Shown here: positions 12,086-22,400 of the stretch, one piece after another
Position numbering within the stretch: position 1 is the first letter of the stretch
How the letters are laid out: each line of letters begins with the position of its first letter
DNA from: Ligula intestinalis
Lineage: Eukaryota > Platyhelminthes > Cestoda > Diphyllobothriidea > Diphyllobothriidae
Assembly: GCA_036362985.1 (NCBI GenBank)
Contig: JAYGXS010000004.1
Location: 12,513,011-12,577,010, forward strand
Direction: 5' to 3'
DNA: 64,000 nucleotides
The notes under the pieces: generated by a model
Database searches by the model: none
The model's input: only the letters and a program-made list of their open reading frames with translations
Told to the model about the DNA's origin: nothing
Position numbers and translations under genes: made by a program

Positions 12086-12850
12086 ATTCGACATCCGATT
12101 AATTGAAGAATTTGGGCTCGGGTGGACGTAGGTGTCACAACCGGTACGGTGTTTCTCATCGACCGTATCTATACAAATGCCGAATAGGCAGCAGCACCCG
12201 ATGGCCGATTGACCACACACTGCACATATGCTTTCCGAATAAAGCTGGCTAACCTGTTCTCTCATTTTAACAGATGGATTTCTGCCAAAACAAAGTAACG
12301 CACGATCACTAGACCAAAATGTTATTATCTCGAGCTTTCGGTCTCTTGAATTGAATTTGTATACGTTTCTTGTCTCAAACCGCCCAAGCTTTAAAAAATT
12401 CAACGCAGTCTTTCAGCCCTTTGACATGGATTGTAAAGTAGACGTCGTATTTATGGTATTTTCTGTTGACGTATTATTTTGTCTTGGCCTGAACAGCTTT
12501 TGGAAAGATCTTCTCCATGATTTCCTGTTTCATATTACTTCCTAGGGAAAGCACAATTAAAGGGTAATGCCAATGTTAAATCCCTATGTTTCCATGTGGC
12601 CAAAAAGTGAGCAATGTTCACGTAACCTGCTTCTTTTTACTAAAGTCAGTGCAAGGTGCGGTCGACGGTGAAGAATAGAACGCACGATTTTTTTCACTTT
12701 TGTAGTATTAAGCGCGTCCTTACTTATTGACGTACAAGGTGTGTTTGTTGGCTTCGAAAGGAGTTGCACCTGAAAAAGTTTGCGTAATGGCGTTAGGTAG
12801 GTATAAGTGTCACGAGTTGAGGCAGATATTCGCATCCCCACAATGTTTAT

Positions 12851-13074
12851 AGAAGAAGGCGTTTCGATCGCCGGACTCATAATTTTATTCTTGTGGGCTT
12901 TCGCACGACCGACACTGGGGATTAATGTGTTCCCTCCCCCCTTTAACGGTTGCGCCCTATAACTGTTGCTGATTTTTTCGTTGACGCTTTTATCTCTGGC
13001 GATAAACTCCCGCAAGAGTCCGAAAGCTTAGAAGAATAAAATTATGATTCTGGTGACCGAAGCACCTTCTTCTC
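12851..13074. mobile_element. Foldback element with ~50-bp inverted ends
   Basis: The left arm (12851-12903) and right arm (13021-13074) are imperfect inverted copies; both have an AGAAGAAGG end, a CATAATTTTATTCTT block and a GCTTTCG block. The same arms occur at 46931-47120. The right arm holds a hammerhead-like core. No coding capacity. It may be a non-autonomous transposon or an inverted pair of Penelope-like terminal repeats. Confidence 0.65.
12996..13025 (+). ncRNA. Hammerhead-like core, degenerate
   Basis: CTGGCGA at 12996-13002 (one change from CUGANGA), a stem-loop with loop CCGCAA, GAAA at 13022-13025, then GCTT. Stem I could use ATCT before and AGAAGAAT after. One core substitution and weak stem II pairs make activity unlikely, but the layout matches the better copies at 46050 and 46979. 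Confidence 0.4.
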
Positions 13075-14689
13075 TTAGATATAAGCTTAATGCGGCGTGT
13101 TCTGCAGAGATGCATGGGTGAGTTTAGGCGAAGTTTCACATTCCAGGTGTCTGGATAAGCAGGGAAGTAGCAGAAAACGAATAAGAAGATGGCCTGTTTG
13201 GTTGCTGCCTTTATCTCGGAGGATGCCTGCTTTTGTGGAAGTCTACTAGGTCCAACAATCCGCTTACGCCTATGAGTCTTGATTTAAATCATACAAATTT
13301 TAAATCTACGTAAAAACGCCCTTGCGTAGACCCCGCAATGCTCCTCACATTTTCACTACTCCCTAACTCAATTGCTGTACTTTTGATCTGCCGTATCATT
13401 CAGAAGAACTGTTCTTGCTGTTGTCAGACATATTCTTATGACTTTAATTTACAAGTTTAAGGGAGGCTGCCTTAGTGCGTAGTTGGAACCGGTATCCCGA
13501 CTTTAAATTAACCTCCGTCTTCCTTTGTTTTTGATCTGCAGTTGTCGGGGGCCAGATTGACTACACACGTGGGGCTTCCCTCTCCATTGATAGACTTGGA
13601 CGTCCGATCATTACAATGTGCTCGAAGAACTCGGCTGGGCAGTCTTCTATCGTTCCCTTCCTGACAGATGGCAGTGGTGTGGTTACCACACGTGCACACG
13701 TGCACACGTTCATTATGTGGTTACCGAGTACGGCATCGCCTATCTGTTTGGCAAGAAAATTCATCAGCGGGCACACGCTCTCATCAAGATCGCTCATCCC
13801 GACTTTAGGTGAAGTTACCCCTCTCACCTAAGTAGTTTGCTATCCTACCTTGCAATTACTGTCTGTTCCTCTGCAGTCGATTTTAAGTCAGATTTGGGTA
13901 CTGTAAGATTCGTCTATTAAGTACAATTTTGTCCATGGTACATGAGGTAAAAGGACATGCTTGACATCTTCGTTCGCTCTCTTCCGCTACTTCGTCCACG
14001 TGTCTGTTCTAACACCTTTCTGGGCACTGGGACGTTATGTGTGTTGGAAGCGGGTTGAGTTGATACCATGGAGATCAGGTCCATTGTAACTCCACTCACG
14101 CCTTGTCCGGCCAGCTGTCTTTCGCATCGATTTCAGTGGATGGACTATAGCTGTATCTAGGGCAAATACTGCGAAGTGATTGCAATTACAGTCCCGCTTA
14201 AGTACCCGTTTATAGTCATAGGTCCATTTCTGCATTTTGGTTGTTTCATGAGATAGCACCTCCACTGTAAGCGCATTTATTGGCTGATTATGATAACTGG
14301 TCTAATGGGAGACACCTTTTAACTGACCTATTGCGAATTAATTGGCCGGCCATCTGCTTTCTGCTCGTCTATCTACGTCCACCCGATTTTCCTCCATCGG
14401 TCTCTTCAAATTTCAGTATAAAGCTTTTGGGCTCTGATTGATATTAGTCTATGATGACTCCTCATTTTGTTGGCTCCTGTTTCCTCATTTTAATTTGAGG
14501 CTATCACCCGTCTCTAGTCATGCCCCAAGTCACAGTGCCTTCTTTGTTCTCAAAAATGTATATCCTTCGGCATGTTTTCACAAGCAATCTCAAACATTTG
14601 TCTTACGTTCTTTATATGTCTTTCAGGGAATCCTTGGAAAAGGCGGCTTTCGAACGTCTCAAGATTATGCCATCGCCATGAGCTCTCTG

Positions 14690-16600
14690 GGGTCGCCCCT
14701 TGAACCTATCACTCTCCTTTATGCCGTAGATGCCCGTGCAACCACAGTACCCAGGTCCTTCGCTTCCATAATCTTAGCCAAACGCCTTTTTTTATTTTCT
14801 CCGCACAGCCCCCTCCCATTTTTACAATATATATAAATATATATTTTGAGGCTTTTAATGGCTCTTTTTGAAATCACTGAGCATAAGCAACTGCATTCCT
14901 GGTGGCTTAGGATATGAAATCCAAAGCGTGAAACTTGTGTCACGTCAGTAACAGGAAGCACTATGCATGTGCTTTTAACTTTCCTATCTCGGCAGATAGA
15001 CAGTCAAAGGTATTGGCCTCTACTGTGTCCTGCCTCCCCACATTGTGGACGTTGACGAACGTATGAATATGGTCATAGTAAGTAAGGCTTGAAAAGCATA
15101 TGCTACACTCTTTACCTCCACCCAGCAGGCTCTCGGGAGAATAAACTATCAGGAGTACAGTTGATAAATTCAAACTAATTAATCTAAACAGCGCGTGTAT
15201 GCGTGCCACGCATGACGTGCCCCCCAATAGGATGAACAAGGTTTTCAAAAAGGGGAGGGGTGGCTGGAGGCCAACGTGCATGTGACTATCACAGAGGCTG
15301 CTTTCAGGAGCCTGACTCAATCCTCCAGTCAGTCGCCCCGCAACAGTATGGCCATCAATTTCGAGGATGTCCATCGTATGCCCCAAAATAGGTTGGCGCA
15401 GGAACGGTGACTTGCGCTCAAATTAGTTTTAAGTGATGGTAGACTTGCGCAGTAATTATCACCCCCTCTCGCACATTCTAGAATGCTGGAGGCATACTCG
15501 GGCGCAGGTGGATATCGCGGCTAGAGCCGCTCCTATTCTGGCTGAAAACGCCCCCCCCCATGTTCGGCAATCTTGTTGGCGCGCAAACCGAAATACGTTT
15601 GCCATACCTTGACCTGGAATCCGTGTTCGTCTAGTGCATCTGCCGCGCGGTCCGTTTAGGGGCCTCAACTATACCTACACACAGATATGAATGTAAGGAC
15701 CGGGTTATCCCGTCACCTGCTGATCCTCGAAGGCACGCATTTTAGAGCGTTCGACTGCATTCAGTCGTGTCAGATATATTAAAGGGAAAATTCACCGCGA
15801 ATATTGATTCCTTCCTTCTTTCCTTTCACACTGATCGAATGTTCCAGTCTAGGAGCCGTTTGGTGGTGAGATTGGGTACAGTAGCCCATACGACTTGGTC
15901 AACAGGTATTGTACTATATTATGTAGGTGCGTAGTAGGTTTACTCGAGGTGCGTTTTGCAAAGTTGCACCACTTGCACGTACCTACACGTGCGTACCAAC
16001 CGCGTTCGGGCTCTTGGCGATTCCCTGCTATCTCAACCGGCCAGTCCTTTTCAAGTCCGATTCGTACCTGTTTACAACGATCTGACAACCGCCTAACTTT
16101 GAGTCTGGATGCCGGATGTTTCTGTAGTGACTTGGTCGCGTCGAAGTGAACTCCGCTAGGATTTCACGGCTGCGGTTCTTGACTTCTGTGAACAGCCAAT
16201 CACAGATGGCGCAAAGCTGGTCCTTAGTACGACGACGAATAGCATGCCTGTATGCGTTCCCGATGTGATCTGTCTGTGTGGCCAAAAACCTTCAAGGCCG
16301 ACCCAGCCAATGAACGCCCTCTGTGTGTCCTCTGGCATTCCTGCTACTAAGCGGCACTTGGGCCCTGACTAGCTTCCTGGTTGGTCCTGCACTCCCAAGT
16401 CAAATTTATTCCCTAATAGTCTTCGTTCCTCTGTGTACACAATATACTGTTCCTACTACTCTGACTTCTACAGACTTCTCCTCTACTAAGGAACCATGGT
16501 CTGAAAATCGTAGTTGCTAGGGTTTAACTTACTTAACCCCTGCGTATGTGGTGATATGTCAACCTTCCGCTGCTAAATGGTTCCAACCTGGTCTCAATTA
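14690..16600. other. Repeat-derived spacer
   Basis: No gene recognised. Positions 16470-16535 (an AAGGAACCA block, then a GTAGTTG block) resemble 43108-43155, suggesting a shared element end, possibly an LTR. Positions 15480-15660 are CpG-rich with short overlapping open frames of unknown kind. A run of nine Cs lies at 15551-15559. Confidence 0.35.
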
Positions 16601-16609
16601 GTTCCGCAA

Positions 16610-16770
16610 AGAATAAAAATATTGTAACGGTCTCCGTCCAAACCTATTCTTCTACTCGGGACCGGACCCGGCGTGGCTATTGCTTAAGCTGCGTCATCGT
16701 GCGTGTCCACTAAACAAGCAGCATAGTACGTGCGCTGGACCAAGACGACATGGCAGGCGCTACTTAGGTT
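16610..16770 (+). repeat. Dispersed repeat, copy at 16.6 kb
   Basis: About 150 bp similar in the same orientation to 18850-19010. Both have GAATAAAAAT near the start and GCGCTGGACCAA or TGCGCTGGACCA near the end. The pair could be ends of one old element 2.2 kb long or two independent insertions. No coding signal. Confidence 0.55.
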
Positions 16771-17284
16771 GCGTTTCCGTGACACATGTCGAACACTAGG
16801 GGGGAAGGGCGTTCGAGACACACGTAAGTATATGCCTGGCAGTGGACGAGCCACTTCAGAAGAGTCAGCGAGTTCGAGTGATGTCACTGTATTCGGTGTG
16901 AAACAGACCGCAGTTAAATCCTTTCTCTCTTTGAATCGGAGTTTTCCTTTTCTCGTCATATTACAGGCAATCACAATCAAGCCATTGTGAAGAAAACAAA
17001 CAGGTAGAAAAATATAATGCTAAGAAATAGTGCATTTGAACGTAAACACAAAGGTTATAAGGGCCCATGAAGAGCATCAACTTGCGGACACTGTTCAGGA
17101 GGAATAGACTTAGATGAAAAGAACCTGATTAACCTCACTGTGGAGTATTGATAGGCATAAATGTCATTAGTTCTGTATCTTGTTCTCAGCTGCGGCAAAA
17201 AACGAAAACCAAGAGTACTCTCATAGTAATGTTCACAACTTAAACACTGCGACAAAAATTCCTCCTACTTCTAACATTACTTAA

Positions 17285-17850
17285 AACAAAACGTTATCTC
17301 TCCTTCCCTACAGTCCAACCCCAGCCACCCATGGCCTTTAGGGTGCTTCCACTCTGTGAGATCTAAATCAGACTTAGCGACTCTGATCGCCTCTGGTCTT
17401 CTTGACTCTGTTTTGCCACCGGACAGAGGCAGATGAAGGGCTGAAAAAGTGGGGTTGATGCAACTCTTGCCTATCATCACTTAAAACTAGCCCACGCGTA
17501 AGTCGTCATTCCTGTAGCAGCACACTGTGGACATCTTCGGAAGCGACGGTTGAGGTGTCGGATGAAGTATCTGATGAGAGTTTTGCGTGAAACCATCGTA
17601 GATTTCTACGATCTTAAGCCAATTTTTGTACAGGCAGCAGTCCATATACGTACCTGGTTGCCTACCAATTGACTTTGGAGAACGCAGCAGTCAGATGCAG
17701 TCACTTTCATCTGTAGACGAATCTAAACGAATGTAGGTATATTTTTGGATGCTTACTGTCCGCTTATCGAACTGCTATTTAACCTATTCTTAGCAGTATT
17801 GTTCAGTACCTGTGCTCTGTTTAAGCAACGACTGTTTTTTAATTTGTGGA
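17285..17850 (+). repeat. Dispersed repeat family Z, copy 1
   Basis: The first half (CTTCTTGACTCTG and TTGCCACCGGACA blocks) matches 19970-20270. The second half (ATCGTAGATTTC, then TACAGGCA, then ATCGAACTG) matches 21690-22400. The three copies together outline one longer element. No recognisable protein is encoded. Confidence 0.6.
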
Positions 17851-18849
17851 GCTGGATTTGCATACCTCCCCTAGGGCCTAGTTTAATACTGAGGATCGCC
17901 AGCTTAGAATTTCCTTGAAAGAAAATATTCAATTTCTGTCTGTTTCCTTTTCTGGCGAAGGAACACTTCTGATAATGTCTTTCCGATGGCTCTCTAGGTT
18001 TGCGAGTTTCACAGACATTCAGATTTTGATTAATGTAGAAAATTCCAGGTGCACCGCTGTGTCGATTGTCGGCATTGACAAAAAGTTCTTTACTACTCAC
18101 TTTTGCCTGACAGCCGGAGAGCTTGATAGAACAGACGGCCCACAAAGCAAAATATTTTGTGTGAAACCCAGACGAGTTGCTGAAACCTCTCATCTGAGTA
18201 GTTCGTGAGCTAATTTAAACCACACCCTGTAGCTCAGGCCTAGTGGATTGCACCACTGTCATTCGGGACGCAGGACATGTGGCTTCGTCCGGGTTCCACC
18301 TGGTTTTAACCTATTCTTCGATACTTTTTCACTCTCCACTGGATGCAATCCTTTTATTAGCGACCTGACCTGAAGCGCGCAGTTACTAGAATTCCTCTAT
18401 AACTTCAACTAAGCAAAAGCTAGTGAAGCTTGACTCTCAGTCCTCTAGTCCCCCCAGAATAAGGACTGAATTTTCCTGTTAAGTGATAGACTTCCCAGTT
18501 ACGACTCCCAGCACGTCGTGCTAGATTGAAAGCGCACCAGATTAACTCCAATAAGGAATCCGTCCCGTTCACCCGGGGGGGGGGGGTATTTCCCATTGTC
18601 GGCCTCATTTTGTCTTCCCTGTCCCATGCGACTGCTGACTGTCCGAGCGTGTCAGTCATCTAACGCAGGGTTTAAGCACGAATGGCTGAGAGAGCTATAA
18701 TAATGCGTTCACGTGTGTCATACACAAACAGTCCGATTGGCACCTGCACTTGCTCAAGACGATTTGACAACTGTCCTATTGTTCCTCGGAGCACCGGACT
18801 TTTGCCTTTTTCTGGCTGCCAACTGGTTCTATCGTGGTCTCCATGCTTT

Positions 18850-19010
18850 CTGTAACGAATAAAAATGTGTGCAACCTATTCTCTTTTTTGTGGTCGGATC
18901 TGACGTGACTGTGGCTTATGCTGTACCACTCGTACAGTCGGTGTCCTCTAAGCGGGCTGCAGGGTAGTTGCGCTGGACCAATACGTGGGTCAGGCCAGGG
19001 CCTGGTAAGC
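18850..19010 (+). repeat. Dispersed repeat, copy at 18.9 kb
   Basis: Partner of 16610-16770, same orientation, moderately diverged. Confidence 0.55.
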
Positions 19011-19069
19011 GTTGCGTAGATCGCGCTCACATAAAAAATGCCCAATATTGGGGGGAGCGGGCACGTTGG

Positions 19070-19200
19070 TTGTTGTGCATTGAAAACGGAAGGCGGTTTG
19101 TAGGCAGGACGAATGTAATGTATGCAAAACTCAAGGCTGCCTGTAGGCAGAATGTCATGTAGTCAAAACAGAAGACTGTCTGTAGGCAGGGCGTGTACTG
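19070..19200 (+). repeat. Three imperfect ~40-bp tandem units
   Basis: Units near 19075, 19122 and 19163 each carry a GAAGGC- or AAGACT-like start, then TGTAGGCAG, then a GT(A/C)ATGTA-like end. The first unit matches a stretch inside the LINE at 5044-5090 on the other strand. The array may therefore have started from a LINE fragment. Confidence 0.55.
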
Positions 19201-19829
19201 AGGAGGAAGGTATAGTTCAAGTGCCGAGTCATGTTAGCAAAGAGGGATTTATGGCGGGACTTGAATGGCATTGGCTGGGCGATAGCCAGTCAGAATAAAG
19301 AAGGAGATAACGCGCGTCCGCGACCTTAATTGCCTTGCGCAAATTGCGACAGGATGTCCCGACATCACCTGCGGGCCTACACAGAATTGTGCAACTGTAG
19401 CTTATGTAGCCCCACTCATTAATCCCTACAACCTGCATGTTTTCCTACAAAAACGGTGTTTATCGGGTTTTATGGGCGGAAAATTAGGGTACGCAGTCGA
19501 ATATACTTTAATAAATGCTAAATGCATTTTTATTTTACTGTATATAGAAGTGTTGTTGATTTTCATCGGTAGATTTTCCTAATCCGTATTATCATTTAAC
19601 TAATTGTGGAAAAAAACGACTATCAAACTGCGGGTTTCCTAAATTACTCGAAAAATTGAAATGGTGGTTAGGAGGTCGTCTACTTCAACTTACCTGCGGT
19701 CCAACTTACCGTTCTGGAGTTCGATAAGTAAAGTCCGCGGCGCAAACCGCCGCGCACACGTTCAATATACATGCGGAACAACCTGCTCCAAGCGGCCGCG
19801 GGAAGCAACTTCGGCTACATTTTTTCACT

Positions 19830-19985
19830 TAACACTTACTTCTAAAAAATTCCTTCTCTGCCTATCCTATTTTACCACCCCACAAAACTCTAACCACCAT
19901 TTTTGCAGGACAAAATGCTGGGACTAGGGGTATATGAGTGGAGCTACATAAGCTACCTTTGCCCAGCATTGACAACACGGGTCGC
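19830..19985 (+). repeat. Dispersed repeat shared with 52.1 kb
   Basis: Resembles 52130-52290 in the same orientation: a TTACTTCTA start, a CTATCCTA/TTTATCCTA block, then AATGCTGGG and TATATRAG, ending at TTGCCC. It leads straight into family Z copy 2. Confidence 0.55.
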
Positions 19986-20360
19986 TGCAGGCTCAGGCAC
20001 CAGCCGGCCATGGTCTTCATAGTACTCCCACTCCTTGAGAGCTGAGTCAGGCTTGGCGGCTCCGATCATCTCCACCCGGTGCCGCCTCCGGTCTTCTTGA
20101 CCCTGTCTTGCCACCGGACATAGGCAGGTGAAGGGTAAGAGAATATGCGGTGCATGCAACTCAAGTCTACTATCCCTTACAACTAATCCACGCATTGATC
20201 GTCATTCCCGTACCAGCACAAGTCGCACATCATGGGAAGCGATGGTTGATGTGTTGGGTGAGATATCGCGTGCAATATTTGTTGAAAGTCAGCGAGGTAT
20301 TAACGATTTCAGGAGAGTACTTTAGAATGATTGGAGAAGTATTTACCATGCAGTCGCGTT
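19960..20360 (+). repeat. Dispersed repeat family Z, copy 2
   Basis: Matches the first half of 17285-17850 (CCGGTCTTCTTGACCCTG, then TTGCCACCGGACA, then the GCATGCAACTC-like block). The 80-codon minus-strand open frame here resembles no protein family known to me. Confidence 0.55.
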
Positions 20361-20364
20361 AGCA

Positions 20365-21590
20365 TTCCAATTTTTACAAGCGTGCCATTAAGGTCGCCTA
20401 CAAATACACAATCATTTAAAAGAGTGTTCGCAATTGGTCATTTTCCCACGAAGCTCAAACGTACTTCTTGTATCAAATATATCTTGTAGCAAACGTGTAC
20501 AAAAAGTAGGTTCGTGCATACATCTGAAAGCAAATTGCATTCTCAGAAGTCATTCGTTCAAGGAAAAATATTCCAGACCAACAGGAACCTATTTGATTCA
20601 TTAGACTATTTATAGAATACGTGATAGGTCACTAGACGAATAAAGGATACAATATTTTATTATTTAATCGCGATACAATATGGTAAAATTGTTAAGTTAA
20701 TTAAAAACTCATGCAAAATGTCCGCTATTTCAGTAGTCGTTTTAGTCTGATCTAATTGGTCAGCCCCATAGACGCGTACTCATAAGTCGTCGGCCTGGTC
20801 TGAGGGCAATTTATTCGCATAACACCATACGATAATCGTTATTTATAGCAGACTATCTTAATCCTTTCCAATCGAACCCACATTTCAAGATTTTGCCAGG
20901 CCATCCAGAAAACTCTTCAATTTTCTGGATGCAATGACTACGACAGATTACGATCTGTGGATGCTTATGATCAGCATAACTGACTGCGGACATTACTCAT
21001 GTCAGAAGACCAGTTGGCGATCATACGCATACGCATATATGCACAGTCACCTCTGGACTAACGTCTCTGCCACTTAATTGATTACTGTTCCCTAAAACTA
21101 ACGTTTCAATATCACTATATTGAAGAATAGGTAGGTTAATTACCTTTGAGTTCCCTATTAAACATATGTGTCGTGGAAGCAGAAAATTGTAACTCAGATT
21201 GTTGGCGAGGTCAGTTGTCCTGAGTCATGGGATGGAAAAATAGGAGCAGACAGTTACCGTTTTTATTTCTAACGCTGGGCTCGAGACGAATGAAGCCATA
21301 ATTTCGGTAATCGATGAGCCTTCTTCTCTACTTATAGCTTGATATTTGATACAAATAAGTCGTAGGAACAGGGGTGGGGGTGGTAGAAGAGCCAGCTTGT
21401 AAGCGGCAGTGAGTGTGTGGCATAGCCTTTCCAGTGGGCAAACGGAGAAGAATGTAGAGAGCGTGAAAATTACACACAGTTAAGCGACCGTTCGCCATGC
21501 TAGGTGCATAGCTTGCATTGCAGATGCTCCTTGGATCTGTTTAAAACAGTCACAAACTTTCATCATCTTTTTTAAGCTGGCCCTGTATTA
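20365..21590. other. AT-rich spacer, nothing recognised
   Basis: No gene, RNA or clear repeat signal. Confidence 0.5.
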
Positions 21591-21599
21591 TATTTTTGG

Positions 21600-22400
21600 G
21601 GTCTGGCAGTCCGACTTGTGAAATCTGTCCCATGTAAATAGGAAGTTTTCCACGCTCTCTTTCCTTCAAGTTCTATTGCTCTCGGATTCCTGCTTAAAAC
21701 CTTAAAACTATCGTAGATTTCCACCATCTGTTCCACAATCTTAGCCGAAGTCCTATACAGGCAACAGTTGATGTGCGTAGCCGGTAATTTATTCATTGTG
21801 ATTTGAGTACTTAACAGCAAACGTCAGTGGTCTATTTCTGCAGGCGAATAAAGCGAATTATTAGGAAAGGTTTTTGCAGATTTTGATAATTCATGTATCT
21901 CATTTGTGAAAAAACTCGGCGACCTTTGTAATATTCGAACCTACGCCAACAAGAGGAAGGGGAAAGTACAGCCAACGCTGTAGCAAACTGAGCTATTGAG
22001 GTCCCATCGGGCGCTGTAGGTTAAATCGCACTTGGTGCGATTCACAAATGGTTCAAATGAATTATTGAAATCTGCAAAAATCTCTCTTCATAATTAGATG
22101 TGTCTGGTAGCCTTCTGGTGGATTATAGGTGGATTGCTTTGGAAATTCTGCTTGGACAGCCAAGTAACTGTATTATAATTGGTGGATTCCATATGCTAGA
22201 ATAAACCAGGCGCGTAAATAGACATAATTGTATTTTAACCGAGTTTTGCACAGTTTGGCGAAATGAATATAGATAATATGTCTGGGTGCTTACTTGACAC
22301 ATATCGAACTGTTCTTTTACTTACTCTGGATAGCGGTAGCATTCTTATCTGTACTTTTCGATACCTGTGCCTTATTTGAGGTACGACAGTTATGTAGTTT
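21600..22400 (+). repeat. Dispersed repeat family Z, copy 3, split by a SINE
   Basis: Positions 21690-21880 and 22260-22400 together match 17590-17830 (ATCGTAGATTT, ACAGGCAACAG, then GCTTACT and ATCGAACTG). The material between them is a family 2 SINE and flank, so the SINE inserted into this copy. Confidence 0.6.
21905..22215 (-). mobile_element. tRNA-derived SINE, family 2
   Basis: The minus-strand head starts GGGACCTCAATAGCTCAGTT at 22005, with a TAGGTTCGAATATT B-box near 21945. The body beyond the head (22090-22190) contains the TGGTGGATTATA, GGAAATTCTGCTTGGACAG and GGTGGATTCCATATG blocks shared with 40.3 and 44.3 kb. It is nested in family Z copy 3. Confidence 0.65.

Larger units (their letters stand above)
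6317..14681 (+). pseudogene. Acetate:succinate CoA-transferase pseudogene (inverted duplicate)
   Basis: This is a dead copy of the gene at 53764-59635, still with its introns. Exon pieces are 6317-6476, 6513-6664, 8556-8771, 10448-10585, 13542-13808 and 14627-14681; the last four match the intact copy's exons 5-8 base for base in length except one. Four lesions are visible. An in-frame deletion joins the middle of exon 1 to the end of exon 3 after EPIAPVP. A deletion near 6588 shifts frame. The exon 6 tyrosine codon TAC is TAG at 10453-10455. An 8-bp tandem duplication (GTGCACAC) near 13690 shifts frame inside VTTRAHVH. Splice sites are mostly kept. Introns contain a LINE, a SINE and a foldback element absent from the other copy. 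It cannot encode a working enzyme. Confidence 0.9.

Noticed and set aside
12584..13015. 143-codon minus-strand gene
   Set aside because: It runs through the foldback element and intron 6 of the ASCT pseudogene, with no motif or conservation in the duplicate.
17568..17595. Hammerhead starting CTGATGAG with GAAAC
   Set aside because: Both core-like strings occur, but the 10 bases between them cannot form stem II.
18224..18305. tRNA or SINE head
   Set aside because: A-box-like (TAGCTCAGGCCTAGTGG) and B-box-like stretches exist, but spacing and stems do not fit and no second copy was seen.
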